Source: Rhyzopertha dominica (lineage: Eukaryota; Arthropoda; Insecta; Coleoptera; Bostrichidae). From it: DNA of 64,000 bases. Shown piece by piece: positions 32,204 to 45,097 of the stretch. The notes below the pieces were generated by a model. The model was not told where the DNA came from. It saw only the letters and a program-made list of their open reading frames with translations, and ran no database searches. The stretch is taken from NCBI GenBank assembly GCA_025024175.1, contig QCXZ01000138.1, forward strand, positions 48,641,092-48,705,091, in the 5' to 3' direction. The number at the start of each line of letters is the position of its first letter. Position 1 is the stretch's first letter. The translations under genes and the position numbers were made by a program.

Positions 32204-33420
32204 CTATACTGAGTTTTTTATTGTTACAACTTGGCTTCTATTAGATAAGTACGATTTTAGCCACCTTAGCAAATTACCATGCACACCGAAATTCTCCAAT
32301 TTAATAAGAAGGGAGGCATGTTGAACTTTATCAAACGCTTTGGAAAAGTCGGTATGCACGGCATCCAGTTGAGCTCTTTTATCCGTGCTTCCTGACAGAT
32401 GTTGAACAAAAGTAACGAGATTAGTTACTGTCGACGTTCCACGGAAAAAACCATGTTGACGTTCATCTATGTGCTGTTTAATATTGAAAAATAATTCATC
32501 AGCAACACAGCTTTCAAAAATTTTACCAAAAATTGACAAGAACGATATGGGACGATAGTTGGTTACTTTAGTCTGATCTCCTGATTTATAAATGGGGACA
32601 ATGTTTGCTTGTTTCCTTTCGCTTGGGAACACCCCTTCTTTCAAAGACTTATTGAATGTAATACTTAGTGGTTCAGCAAGAATCTCATCGCACGTTTTGA
32701 TAAATATGCCCGGAATGCCGTCCGATCCGGCACCCTTACGTCTATCTAGTTTGATAGTTTTTTCTACTATTGATTCTTTTGAGATGTATTTTATTTCGAT
32801 GCAATTGGAACTTCGGGTGCGTTGAGTATCAGGAAGTAACGAGTGGGAAATAAATACTGAGGAAAAGAAATCAGAGAATAGATTACATGCAGCATCGTTA
32901 TCACTGGCAACAAGATCATTGTAAGACACCATTTATCTTGCATGACTTTTGTTGTCTTATATAAGACCAGAAACTTTTAACGTTTGAGTAAATATTTTTC
33001 TCAATGTTGGCAACATATCTTTTATAGTCACTTTGTATACTCTGTTTAACTCTGAGAACTGTCTTTTGGATTCCATAGAAGGTGGAACATACATTTATCT
33101 TAAATAAGTCCGACCACTCATAATTCACAAGATAATTTTTAATCGCAACATAATCCGCCCTGTAAAAAATCCTTGTTCGGCACCGATGTTGATCACTAGA
33201 TTTAGTAGAATATACGCAAGGTACAGTTATTTCGGCTTCAATGGCTTCAATGGTTCCTCATCTACCAATGCTAAATTACACTGTCTGACAATTACATTTT
33301 CCGCATTACTAAAAAACAAATCCAATATTCTATCATTATTGTTCAGTACCCCATTATACTGGTTCAAGTTTAAAAATGAGCAATCGTTCCAGTCAAAGAA
33401 ACTCTAGCTTATCTTTCCCA
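32204..33420 (-). pseudogene. LINE reverse transcriptase fragment lacking its 3' half
   Basis: A 242-codon minus frame (32204-32932) contains DRRKGAGSDGIPGIFIKTC, NIVPIYKSGDQTKVTNYRPI, the GKIFE block, DERQHGFFRGTST and AVHTDFSKAFDKVQHASLL (motif A), ending at SYLSNRSQVV. Upstream frames to about 33420 hold the linker (YKRYVANIEKNIYSNVKSFW). Motifs B and C, the C-terminal domain and any poly(A) or simple tail are missing. Loss of the 3' side is unusual for a LINE insertion, which normally loses the 5' side. It sits inside a Penelope element in opposite orientation. Confidence 0.9.
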
Positions 33421-33589
33421 GAATTATACTAAGGATATCTAAACGCCTCTTGGACATTGCCAAATTACCACCTGTTTCCAGCGTGCGATCTGAATCATGT
33501 CATTACCAATGACTTTCTGGAAAAAATTGAACAGCTAGCTTTACAATCGTCAAATAAGAAATCCTCTTGTTGGTTAATGGAATCTTCTC

Positions 33590-33790
33590 AGAGTGAAGCC
33601 ATTGCGCAGAAGAACTCGAGAATCATGTCAACCGCATAAATTCCAGGATTAGTCCAACATGGAAAAGACATAAGATGACCAGGTTGCGTCGTCCTAATAA
33701 TCAACAGTGAGGCTGAAGAAATCAACCACAAGGTATAAGGAAAGCCTACACACACTGATCGCTACTTACACATGAAAAATAATGTACCTC
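33590..33790 (+). pseudogene. Penelope-like fragment downstream of the LINE
   Basis: In one plus frame NHKV, a stop and [15 protein letters not shown] match the [16 protein letters not shown] signature that follows the reverse transcriptase in Penelope-like proteins. Preceding frames weakly match the HxNxxxxxIxFTxE block. It is probably the continuation of 31795-32190. Confidence 0.65.
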
Positions 33791-36313
33791 AAAATTTGCT
33801 GAACTGTGCAGATAATTTTGAATTTTAAAACTCATTTTTGGATAAATTTTATTGAATATTTATACATCAGGTTTTGAAGGCACTGTGGGACAAAATCGCA
33901 ACCGCAAACAAGGTGCAATTTAGATTCGAGAAGTTTAGAAAAGGAGGCAAATTCTCTTAAATGCTCCACGTGAAATATCCTTTCGCGAATGTGAAATGCC
34001 TGCAATTTTTTTGCTTGTGTCGACCGAATTCTCGCCCTTATTTCAGGGACAATAAAAAATCGCATCNCATTCCACCAGGGGAGCGTGCATCNCATTATTT
34101 GCCAGAGTATTTAAACAACAAGTCTTCGTCGTTATCAACTCCCGGAAATTAGCGNGGAGCATCGAGCTCCTTATTTAGGCCAGTTTGTATCTATTTTAAG
34201 AACAGGTAGGAAAACAACATGCAGCCACCCTCGCCTTTTCAGCCCGCTTCTGCTGCTACGATGTCCTCTCAGGAAGGCGCTGATTGCTGATTGCAACCGT
34301 GTGTATATTTTGCTGGATTAGGCTGACGTCTTTTATATAATTTTAGGCTGATGAGGTGTTCTGTTGGGTCTCACAGATGAAATAAAGTCCTTCAGATCTA
34401 AAAGCTACCAAAGAAAGTGTATTTTAGTAAAAGGAACATTTTTGTAATGTATTTAGACAGCTCAATCAAAACGTTTGTCGGTTAATATTTGTTTTAACTC
34501 CTACCTCATCTTCATGATAAAAAAATGTCCTAAATATTTGGCATTATTCACTTTATACTGTTTTATTATCATTGAGCTTTACATTCAACATTCTAGCTCG
34601 GTTCATTACCTTTTTTAAAGTCTCGACATCTTGTTTTTCATTTTGATTGCAGTCAAGGTTTCATCAGAATAAATAACAACATTTTATTTTAATAAGTGTC
34701 TGAATAAAATTTGCAGCTCCTTAATAATTAATTTCAAACCAGCGGAACCCGATTTATCCGAACACTGCATAACTGTAATTTTACGTTACAATAAGCGCTT
34801 TTAACGGTATATGTTAGTCAGAAACAAATATAACTTCAATATCCCAACTAGAACAAAAAATGTTGCATCCGTTCAAAAGCTAGAAAACAAATTTCGTCGG
34901 ATTAAACGCAAACATGTTTTCGCTGATCATCTATCCAGCGCTTTCGCAGTAAATTGTGTTTACAGAAACCGTAAATGCCTACTAGCGTCATAAAGGGGGA
35001 TAAAAAGGTGCTTTGCCGCTGAATCGCAATGTGTCCAAAATTATGTTTACGTGAGATGAAAGTACATACTTTATCGCAGCTTTCACGGTTCATTTAATTG
35101 GGAAACAAGTCCCAGAAGTAAATAATATGGGCCAACTTCTCACAGAACCCTAAATATTTAGCTCAGACAGCTAGCTAATAAAAATGTTCCTGTACTACTT
35201 GTAAATAGCCAAAAATTCACTTCTAAAAGAAAAGAGTATACGTTTGGAATCTTCGGTTTTATATTTATGTTCTATAGTACACATTTATACAGATAACAGA
35301 AAGAAAAAGTCGCCCCAGTCGCCATTTGGGCATGAACGAATAAGTGTCCCAGTATATATTTGATGAAAAGTCGTCCAATCTAACAAATACCAGTGCCAGT
35401 GCTGTTTCAGCTGTTGCAAATGATCGAAACTATCACGTCAGAGAAAAAATGATCTAATGAGCGCCGCTGCCGAGACCTCAAATCGACCGATACTTTTTTA
35501 TTAAATGTTTATTTTTGAGATAATAGCTATAAAAAAGCGAAAAAGGTTATTTCTTAAAGTGTACCACGTATATTACGTTTTGCGTACTTTTTGAAAACCC
35601 TGTGCAACAGTAAATTCACTTCGTAAGCATTTTAAGGTCGAACTATATCCCCAAGCTATTCAAGAGCATTTATGGCAAAAATATAATGGAACGCTTCTCT
35701 AATATCCCTCACAAAAGCTAGATTAATCGCGTCCACAGAGCCCTAAAATAAGAAACCTTAACAATACATATTCTACAAAGAAATATATATCGTAGCAAAT
35801 TCTTTAGCCAAAAGCAACCGGAAAAGCTCGAGATCTGGCTTTATGCAGCTTACTTTGCCGCCGAAACCCCATCCCGCGACTATTTATAGCGCAGCTTCCT
35901 CGCGTTCGGGGGATTTGTGCAGTGCATTTTGGGCCCGAATGTAGGCCATGAATGCACTCCGCGGGCAGCGAATGCAGGTCCCTGCCCCGTCAGTTGTTGA
36001 CCCAGTAGTGCTGACGCTGGCTGCAACCCCATTGAATCAATACGGAGCAGCGGTCTCGTGCCTGTCTCGCTTACAGTGTTTAATAGATTCCGAGGGCCCG
36101 GCGAATTTGGAAAAGGTCCTCAAACGTATAAATTAGGGAGGGTCGATGGGTGCCGGGGGGAAGATCCGGTTGTCGAGCAGGCAGCACCTAGGTTCCAACT
36201 GGCTGGGAGAGAAGCGGAAACCCCTATGATACGGGTTTCCTGGTTACAGGAGGTTTCATAAGCGACGCTTCTTCCTTAAGGAAATGATGGGCACAAAAAC
36301 ATATTTAGCATGG
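33791..36313. other. No gene recognised; GC-rich island 35830-36260
   Basis: The first 2 kb are AT-rich with a few N bases and an 87-codon minus frame (33832-34095) lacking motifs. The GC-rich island contains CTATTTATAG at 35880-35889, a perfect MEF2-type site that could also act as a TATA element. CpG-rich sequence follows, with overlapping 62- and 67-codon plus frames. No transposon signature. Confidence 0.35.
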
Positions 36314-36321
36314 GTTCTTAA

Positions 36322-37770
36322 CATGGGCGTACCCAGCTTTTGGTCTGGGGGGGGGGCGCAAAGCCGGAATGTCCTGTAGTGTATAATTCAACATAGATAG
36401 AAACATGCGTTTATCAAATATAGGTATTTAAGAAATTAATTAAGTATTTATTACATGAATAATCTTCATGGATTTTCTGCAAGGCGACTTAAAACATCTT
36501 CTGTGAAATAAAGACCCAAATTGTTTATATGTTTTCTATGTACACTGATCATACAAAGCCTCTTTATTACTAATTCAGTTATTGATAGTTAAGTGATATC
36601 TAGCGCATTCGATTGCATCGGTCTCGCGTTTAAAAAAAAGATGAGTAGATACATTTTATTTGGGAGAATAAAAAAGATCCGTGATCCACATAATGTATAA
36701 TGATATCATACGAAGTACCAAAGGAACATAAATTTCACCTTAAAAGCTTGTACTAATAGAACCTCGATTTCTGATTCAGAATTCACACATATCAAAGACT
36801 GATGCATTAACCGACGCGCTTCTAGTAGTTTGAAGTTTCAACTTTTCGCACAGAAGCTTTAGAAATTTAAGCTAGGAGTGAATATGTATAGATGGTAAAG
36901 ATACATTTGCAGTAATATTTCCTCCCCAGGAAAAGAAACTCGATGGGTAACTAACATTATCAAAACTCAGAATGAAAAATGCCTCATCATTATGCGTCAA
37001 GCCAACCTTTTTAGATCCCCAGTGCCCTGCTGTCAAAAATAAACCGATTACTTAATATTTTAACCAAATTAAGTTTCTTTTAAATAAACTGAAGTATATT
37101 TCATGGGATTTTTAACAACACACCGGGTTTCAATTCATGATGATAATGCTTTTACTGGATTCCTAAAACTTTTATTAAATAAACTGATTTTCATAAACGT
37201 TAGTTCGGATTAAATTTTAGTTTTTTGTTTTTCTGTATTAATTGTTAAAATGTAATGCGAATTTAGAAATTTGGTACATAAGTTGGAGTCATTACCGAAT
37301 ATATGACAGATTTTGATGTGTATTACTTATAACAGTTGTTGAACAATCTTTATAGGAAAAAGTAGAAGAGCTGAACTAAGCAGAAATCGTGTTATGACTC
37401 ATCCTGACCAAGATTGTCTTTTAAGGCTATCCGCCCTAAGACAACGATTCGTAACAGCAAGAATGTTGCAGTCACAGCTTCAAAACGCACATGTCGTCGA
37501 TTAAGCTTGGAAACCATATGACAATGATTTATTGGAGGTCATTTGGATGGGTCAAATATGAGTTCTGGATGAAAATTGTGAAATACACTTGCCTATAAAT
37601 TTTACTGCATTTATAATTTCTTAAATAAGACAATTTTTAGGTGTGCACAAATACGAGTAATTAACCAGCTAAATGTATAGGAAGTAGGAAAGGCCCAGAG
37701 TTGGCTCCTTGGTTCAGGGGGATAGCTGCCCTCCCTTGCCCCCCCCCCCCCCCCCTTCGGTACGCTCATG
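36322..37770 (+). mobile_element. DNA element with 8-bp duplication and G-run termini
   Basis: Perfect 8-bp duplications GTTCTTAA lie at 36314-36321 and 37771-37778. Between them the ends are inverted: CATGGGCGTACC at 36322 and, on minus, CATGAGCGTACC from 37770. Each is followed within about 15 bases by a long G run (10 G on the left, about 18 on the right). The length is 1449 bp. The 8-bp duplication suggests a hAT-type transposase. The interior is AT-rich and has no hAT frame, so it is non-autonomous. Confidence 0.8.
37355..37505 (+). pseudogene. Tc1-like helix-turn-helix fragment
   Basis: A plus-strand frame reads RNRVMTHPDQDCLLRLSALR then QRFVTARMLQSQLQNAHVV before a stop. This resembles the Tc1 N-terminal DNA-binding pattern (DRxLRLxALRxRFxTARxLQ). 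Only about 40 residues are present, with no catalytic domain. It lies inside the 8-bp-duplication element, although Tc1 transposons duplicate TA, so it is probably captured or nested DNA. Confidence 0.45.
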
Positions 37771-37919
37771 GTTCTTAAATGCATCAACATATTTAAATTT
37801 GTCACAGTCGATATATTGTTAGAATTCACAGTGCAGGACTTTTGAAGTGTCTCCCAATTTTATACATAATACAGTGACGTGCAAGTCCAACAGAGACTTT
37901 TTTAAGGCCAAAATGAGTT

Positions 37920-38245
37920 ATGAAATAGGGACACTCTACAAGAAACTTGACGATTTGGAGACGCATGGAGACGCAAATGCATCTACATCTAGCTAACAAG
38001 TTTAATTATCTAGAAAGGGATTTTCAGAGAAAGCTATGGAAGAATAGAACATTACCAAAAGCATCATCTTCATAAACTTAAACTCTAATGAACGGTGGAT
38101 CTATTACAAGAACCGTAAGAAGTAAACAGATTTACTGAATAAGGGACTTAAATATAGTATAGTAGGAAGTAATGAACCTATAGAAGACTAGATCAAAACT
38201 TTAGGTCTATACGTGAAATTGGAAAACACTCCATTTACATTTACT
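37920..38245 (+). pseudogene. Possible Penelope-like N-terminal fragment
   Basis: Broken plus frames read KLDDLETHGDANAS, then FINLNSNERWIYYKNRKK, a stop, DLLNKGLKYSIVGSNEPIED. The last block resembles the LLxKGLxFxIVPxxxP segment at the N-terminus of Penelope-like proteins. No reverse transcriptase follows. Low confidence. Confidence 0.35.
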
Positions 38246-41200
38246 CATATGTCAATCAAAATGCCCTTTTATTTAATCACAATATTACAAGCAGGTTTTT
38301 GGCTCTTTTCTATTGGTAATTATTTAAAAAACAATGAACAATGAATTGCCAAGAAAAAAAACAAATAACACACACGTACATACGAATAAACGTACACCCT
38401 GGTGCATAATAAAAATGAATACCTGAAATAAAAAGATTCTTAACCGGAAATATTTAAGGATCTGTATTCATAATTTCAAAATTTTTAGTAGAATTTTCAT
38501 TTGGCCACAACCATGTTGTAAGTTTGACCTCCACCTTAATTTCGTTCTCGTGACACAGCTTCCTCAATATATGACTCAATCGTGTTGGTTTTCCTTCCGA
38601 GACGTCCTACCGCCTGAACCGGCAAAGAGAATAACGGATGTTCCCGGAAAACAATGTCCCTTATAAATTGATGGTTCTGGGAAATGCAGGTACAGGTGGA
38701 CTGTGCATTTGTCATTTTTGTAAGACTGGAAAAATCAGTATATTTATATTTATATTTATTAAGTATTTATATGGATTTTATAATTTTCAAATTCATAGTC
38801 ATTACAAGTCATTGAGGCCTTCCTGTTATTTATATGAACAACTAGATTGTTTCGTTGTGCTGTAAGTCGCTTGCTTTTTAAATTTACATCGTCATCATTA
38901 GATACAATACAGCCGATGCTTCTACTGTATTGTTTTATTAAAGCCCTAAGGTCTTTACATTTACTAATATTAACGTCATTTTTTGCTGAAATGGGCGTCT
39001 TTGCCGTGTAATAAATACACCGGTAATACATTATACTATGTATTGGTCTCGTAGTTCTAGTACAACTGCAAGAATATGCTACACTGAGAAATGATTTTTG
39101 TTGTAGAATTTTGAAGGGGATATATCGTAGTTTTTTTTTTTGAAAAAGCAACATTCAATCTATATCAGATAGGAATAATGTTATACAATAGTCGCTAGTT
39201 CTCCTTTACAAGGATTCATTATTGCAACAGTCGCCAGCCATTGTGTATACTCACAATGCGCTTTTATATACAGACCCCCAGCGATTATTTGATAATAAAC
39301 CCGGCATTAAAATCCTAGTTTTAATATACCAATATCTCTTGGTCCGCCCCTTATGAAAACAACTTGCTCCCACCGGCGTATTATTCGGTAGGGAATTTAC
39401 TTGTATACGAGGAAAGACGCTGCGTAGTTGTGTAATTACGTCCGTATTTGTTTCCCAGGTACTTAACTTTGTTGACGATGTTTTGGGTAAACCAATAATT
39501 TCTCAGCGTTAATACCTATACACACCAATAATTCAGAGACCCAGTTATGTGCTGTGTTTGATAGTTCTAATACCAGCTCACCGAACACGTCTACAACTGC
39601 GTGTTTTATTTTAAGCGGCAAAGGTTTGTGTTTACGGAGGTTATATCTATAAAAAACTTTTTTTATACAAGTCTGGAATAAAATCTCGTTTTGGTGTGGA
39701 ATATGATGCAATGTGTGTTAATAACGCTACGGGATTTGCTGGAAGAGAAATAAAATATGTAAGAACAGCAAAACAAAGTGTTTTGTTATGGAGTCATGGA
39801 ATATGCAGGGTCCTTCACTTGCAATAAAAAAACTGAACCAAGCTGCATGCCGCGTAAAAATAAAAGACGCCCCAGAATGTTATTTTGTTTGTTCAAGTAT
39901 CAATTTAAAAACAAAAAAAATGTTGAAAAAATTTTTCGTGAGCGATACATTCACCAACAAAAAATGGTTTCAATCCAAGGAAATGGCTCGGAGAAGTATT
40001 CTCATACACTATGTATGGAACCGATTTTTAACAAATATATTCTAATAGAACTACATGCTCATTCAAAATAGTTAAAATTATCTGTGACCAGCAAAATTTT
40101 TATAAATCAAGATTTTAAACATGTCACCATAACAAGCAATCTAAGGGGCTGCTGAAAAAAAGTTAAAACAGTTAGAAGATATACTAAGGCAAAATAATAC
40201 TGTAAATAAGGTCCAACAGGTTGTTGTTTGATTACAGGACCACCGTTTATGATATATAATAATAGTGTATAAATTAAAAATTTCGTTCTTCCAAAGTTGT
40301 GAAGTGAAAATATATAACTATGCGATCTAAGAAAATGGCTAATCCATCGAAAAACTTATATTATATGTTTCTTTTATTTGTGTGACACTAATAATTCGAA
40401 ATCATTCTCATCGTAAATATCACTGTTATTTATAGGGGTGAAAGAAGTAATTTTTGTAATAATTACCTATAAATATTTTTTTGTATTTATGCCTGTAGCC
40501 ACAACACTTGACTTAAAGGCCAAGTTTAACTTCTGTTTATCTGTATTTTTTCCAAATTTCTTGAGCAGATTGACAATTAGTGTATAATACTAGAGCTATT
40601 AAAGCCATGATTATCTTTCAGAATTTCTTGTATATGCTTCTAGTCTTTAGCTTTAGGAATATGATTATTTATTCGAGCAGCATTTGCACATATTCAGTAT
40701 TCCTTTATGGGAATCTGGGAAAAGTATACGTGGTGAAGATGTATTCTTGCCTAATACAAGGATACTGGGGTATTTATTCAAACATTCCAGTCCATTAATT
40801 GTTCTTTTTTTGTTATAAAGCCAAATTAAGCGAATAAATAAAACAATAAATTGTAGACTGCATTGGTATGGAAAATAATTTTTTCTTGTACATTTTTGTT
40901 TACGTAGCACGTATGCGTTTTTAAGTGTAACATTAACATTACCTTTACTTGGCAATTATATGCTTTGGTTAAGTTACATCATTGTTTTTTTAAACGGGGT
41001 TTGAATCGGGAGTACTAGGAGATCGTTGCATAACATTGACACATTTGAGATGAACATTCTTGTTCAAATATGACTTCTTCAAAATACCACCTACATAGCG
41101 TTGTAAAAATGGTTAGATTACACATTATTCTTTCTAATTACCTACAAATGCGAACGACGTACACTTATGTCAGGACAAACTTCATTTAACATTAATACCA

Positions 41201-43548
41201 CCAAGCAAAACTCAGTGAGCCTTGGACAGCAAACGTAAATTTAGTTTCAACTGAAACTGCGCGAACTTGTCCGCAAGTTGTAACCGAGATGTAACGACCT
41301 AATTATAAGCCAACTGAACATTCAGGTGCACAATCGAGCTCGTTACAGGCTCTAAATAATTAGCCACATGAAACTTCTCAATGCTAGCCGATCAATGGGC
41401 ATGTGCTATATAGTTTCCGACCTGCATTTCCTGCCTCCATGCGAGCCTATTGATCCACTAGTTAGTCTGACTAACGGTGCTGAAATGGTTTCAGCAAATC
41501 TAAGAAGACATTTCGGCTAATTTGTACAGCCATTCTTTGCAGAGTGCACCCTTTTTGAATGCAATAAGCCCCTTCTATGCATTGTGGAGTCATCTTCTGA
41601 AATTCTCGCGTACTAGGCTACAGCGCGCTGAAAATCGCTGAAACGCGGTGTGCCTTTACAGATCGATGTGGCGCCAGCTGTTTGGAGAACGCTGAATCTG
41701 TTTCTGTATATTGCAGAATTATCCGATGGAGATCTTTAAATACGTATCGTGCTACTTTACAGCATATATTTTGGGAATTCCTCTACTAAGGCCTTACTAC
41801 TTCTAATTTTCGATATCAGATAGCCTTAAAATTTTTGTAAACTCTGTTGCCAATAATGTTTCAAAAACGATATAAATACGAGGGTGACTGCTTTTATCGT
41901 CCATAATGAAAGATAATATGTATTCGGAAAGATAGTTGTCGCTTTAATACACTGACAAAAAGTTTGACGAAATTCGTATTGAGAGTGATGGATGGTGCAT
42001 ATCCTCGTCGACAGGCGGACAATTGCACTTTTTATACTGAGCAATTAATATCATTAGATGCCAATTATTCCAGAGTCTGAATTCCTTGTAGTATCGTGTT
42101 GTCTTGAGGAATGAAAATTCAGAACATTTGATAAAGTACCACATATTGTTCCACATATGTCGGGCATTGAAATCCCTGACCACCAATAAATGCTTATAAA
42201 AGTCAGTCATACTCTCAATGTAATCAAAGGAAGTACAAGTTTACAACGCAGATATTACTTTTGGGGCAGCATTTTAGTGACTCTGTTATTATTTGTTTGG
42301 ACATATATTTTGCATGAGCTAGTATCAGACTCAGGGTGGAGCTTATACCACAATTAAAAACTTGTATTCTAAAACTGAACTTGAAAGTTTTTAAATACCT
42401 ATGTTATTATATATTAATCAGTGAATTCTGTATACTGGATACTATCGATCTTTGTGTAATTTACATTTTACATTAAGAATAATTTGATGAATTTCAAAGT
42501 TATCGATTTTCCAAAGCACCAGTTATATATTGGGTAAAACAAATATATTGTTATTGTTCCCCATTATTTAACTCGCTGCACTACATAGAATATAACAACC
42601 TTAAAGCTAGAAAGCTATACTTCAACTTTTCTCGGATTAAAAGCCCTTATCCCATTCTCGCAAATCGGATAAATTGGATTTTTCCCGATAGTGCTTGGTG
42701 TTCTCATTCTTATGTCTTAATAACTGTAATTATTTATTGTTTATGTACGTTTTTATTCCGACCTAATTTTGTTATTGCATTACTTATCATTCGTGTTCGT
42801 AATCTTGTTAACAATAGGGATAAGTGTAAAATATCAATTATAGACTGAAAAACATTTGCGCTGTCGGTATTTCTTTTACAAGCCATTGAAATATATTTTT
42901 AACTGCTGAATGGTACATGATACAAGACCAAGTATAGCAACGATCAAACATGAAGTGGTAATAGGCATACACAAGTGAGAAACACAGTATTCAGTGTATT
43001 ATTTATTAAACACAACCATCTTAAACAGCTTTCACGGTCACCACACCAATATAGATTCCCTATTTACACTTATCAGACATTAAGTACCAAGTCGTCCTCT
43101 TTCACCTAATTTCAAAATTATCATAATTTATATTCTGGCAGATGCGCTCAATAAACAAGCTTATTTTTGATCCCGGTGGCTATTTTTGCCCGTGAAACAT
43201 AAAGGGGGATTTATGATCTAGAAAACTGTGACCCGCCCGAATGCTTCAGCACGAAATATACATAAAATTCTTGAGTTACTATACTTTTTTTTTCTTGTAT
43301 CCGCGGTATCAGAAATAGAAACCACTGTCAGCATAATATTAGTCCATCTGAAAATAGAAATAGGAACTGCTGCTATTATTGGTTTAGTTTGCGCTGATTA
43401 ATATGTAGTATCAAAGTTTGGAGGATTTTATATCCAGTCAAATGTAAATATCGAATGCAAGAAGCGTTAAAGACATGAATCACAATCGAATGCAGATGAT
43501 CCCTAACGCTTTAACGGAATATGCTAATGGAATTTAAATTCGTTTCAG
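38246..43548. other. Mostly AT-rich DNA, no gene recognised
   Basis: Open frames include 131 codons on minus at 38759-39154, 82 codons on minus at 39463-39711 and overlapping 97- and 85-codon plus frames at 39778-40071. None has a family motif, and none has a good start context or splice neighbours. A moderately GC-rich patch at 41180-41700 has no repeat signature. Confidence 0.4.
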
Positions 43549-43626
43549 GTCATAAATCTGCTGCGGATGAGGAGGTGGATTTAGAGGATGTGGAAACTAC
43601 TCCGTGGAACCCAGGTAGCCTGATCC
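43549..43626 (+). CDS. Candidate internal exon, 78 nt, phase 1-1, acidic peptide
   Basis: A branch-point-like TGCTAAT (43522-43528) and CGTTTCAG precede the segment, and GTAAGTAAG follows. The body is open in the frame that takes one base from the previous exon: HKSAADEEVDLEDVE then TTPWNPGSLI, 25 full codons plus split codons at both ends. At 78 nt it is a symmetric phase 1-1 exon that could be included or skipped without breaking the frame. The other two frames contain stops. Composition is GC-richer than the surroundings. The acidic stretch followed by TPW looks like a disordered cytoplasmic linker. I do not recognise the protein. Confidence 0.6.
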
Positions 43627-45089
43627 GTAAGTAAGCTTTAACTACCTATTAATCACTTCGGTTGCGTTACAGTTTCGCTCAGAAAATTAAGTTAAATCGT
43701 AGCTCATCTAAATTTATGATTAAGATCTACTCGTTTCAGCCAAGTTACGCTGATACTAACGTAATTGTTTGGATTATGATACGATTTTACGAAGATAAGT
43801 GTACTATAAACGTAGAAGCTGGCCTTTCTATTTCAGCGGTTTCAGTATTTTTGTTTGTGCGTTTAAAATATCCCGAGTTCATTCAATTAAGTTCATAGAC
43901 CAGACTAAACATACAAAATAATCAAATCATACTCTATACCCCCCTATAATATACTTCTACATCAAAACCTTTTTGCTATATGAGATCAGTTACTGGTAAG
44001 GTAAACTAAACTTCAATGGAATGTGTCAATGAATTTGGTTTTCATGCATTGATTGAGATTTTCATGATTCTGTTATTTATTATGCAAAGACTATTCTAAC
44101 CAGATGGCTTTAACGTTTAACAGGTTTATGTGTAATGCGTCACCAAGACATCTGCATTAGTTTTAAATTAACATTAAATATGCAATTTGAACAACATTGA
44201 TAAAAAATGATTAAAGATCTAGCCTACTTAGTGCTTGCTGTGGGTTAATTCACTCGCACTCGCAAAGTCTTCCTTGCAACCTCTTTCTAATGTTTTCAAG
44301 ATTCCTCTTTGTATGTCTTACCATCTCTGTCGAATTTTTGAGCCTTTTCAGGGGAACACCAGTAATTCTAATATTTAATGAAACAACTAGGTTCACAATA
44401 ATTGCTTTGGTGAAAAGCTAAGTATTTTTTATACAGATTCAAATATTTTCAGCCTATAACCATAAATGTTCCGTATTTCTCAGTTTAACTAACATGAATC
44501 TGATTTAATATCTACCATATTGTGAACTTCTAGGTAAACTAGTTGATCAGAACGGCACGTAGATTGAAGTCTTGCAAAATTGTTCGTTTCAAGAAAGCTC
44601 GAAGCTTGTAAACAACTTTGGTATATGTACGAGTCAGAATTCTCAAATTTAGATTGTGCCTTTGTTTTCTCGGATGTAGTTATTTGCTACTGTATCGTCT
44701 CCCTAATCGCTCGTTGTACAAAATGCCACTTTTAAGTAAAATTATATAGAGTATAAATTCTGATTGCAGGATACAATTCGTAGATACAATTAAAAAAAAA
44801 GGCCGCGCAAATATTAAATTACAAGTTTCTTCTTTAATAAACATAATCAAAATATTGAACGAAAGATAACGATTTTACCATTTTGATAATTATAAATACA
44901 ACAATAAGAAAAGGTATCCTTTAGTCTACCTTGAAAAGTTTTTTTTGGTAGTAAACGAATATACGGCTGCACTTGATAGAACTTTCGAAATGTTTCTGGC
45001 GCAGTCCTTGCTGATTAGGCGCAGACTGTTCGAGTTCAAAACATGCAAGAATGCATGTTGACCGCAGTTTGCTGGCAGGTGGTGGCGTA
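43627..45089. other. AT-rich DNA, no gene recognised
   Basis: Probably intronic if the exon at 43549-43626 is real. No RNA gene, element or motif-bearing frame was found. Confidence 0.45.
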
Positions 45090-45097
45090 TGCAGCAG

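Noticed and set aside
38759..39154. 131-codon minus-strand open frame
   Set aside because: No family motif, low-complexity start, and no supporting splice sites; treated as chance in AT-rich DNA.
39778..40071. Overlapping 97- and 85-codon plus-strand frames with cysteines and basic residues
   Set aside because: Two frames are open over the same bases, so openness is uninformative. The cysteine spacing does not match a zinc-finger family.
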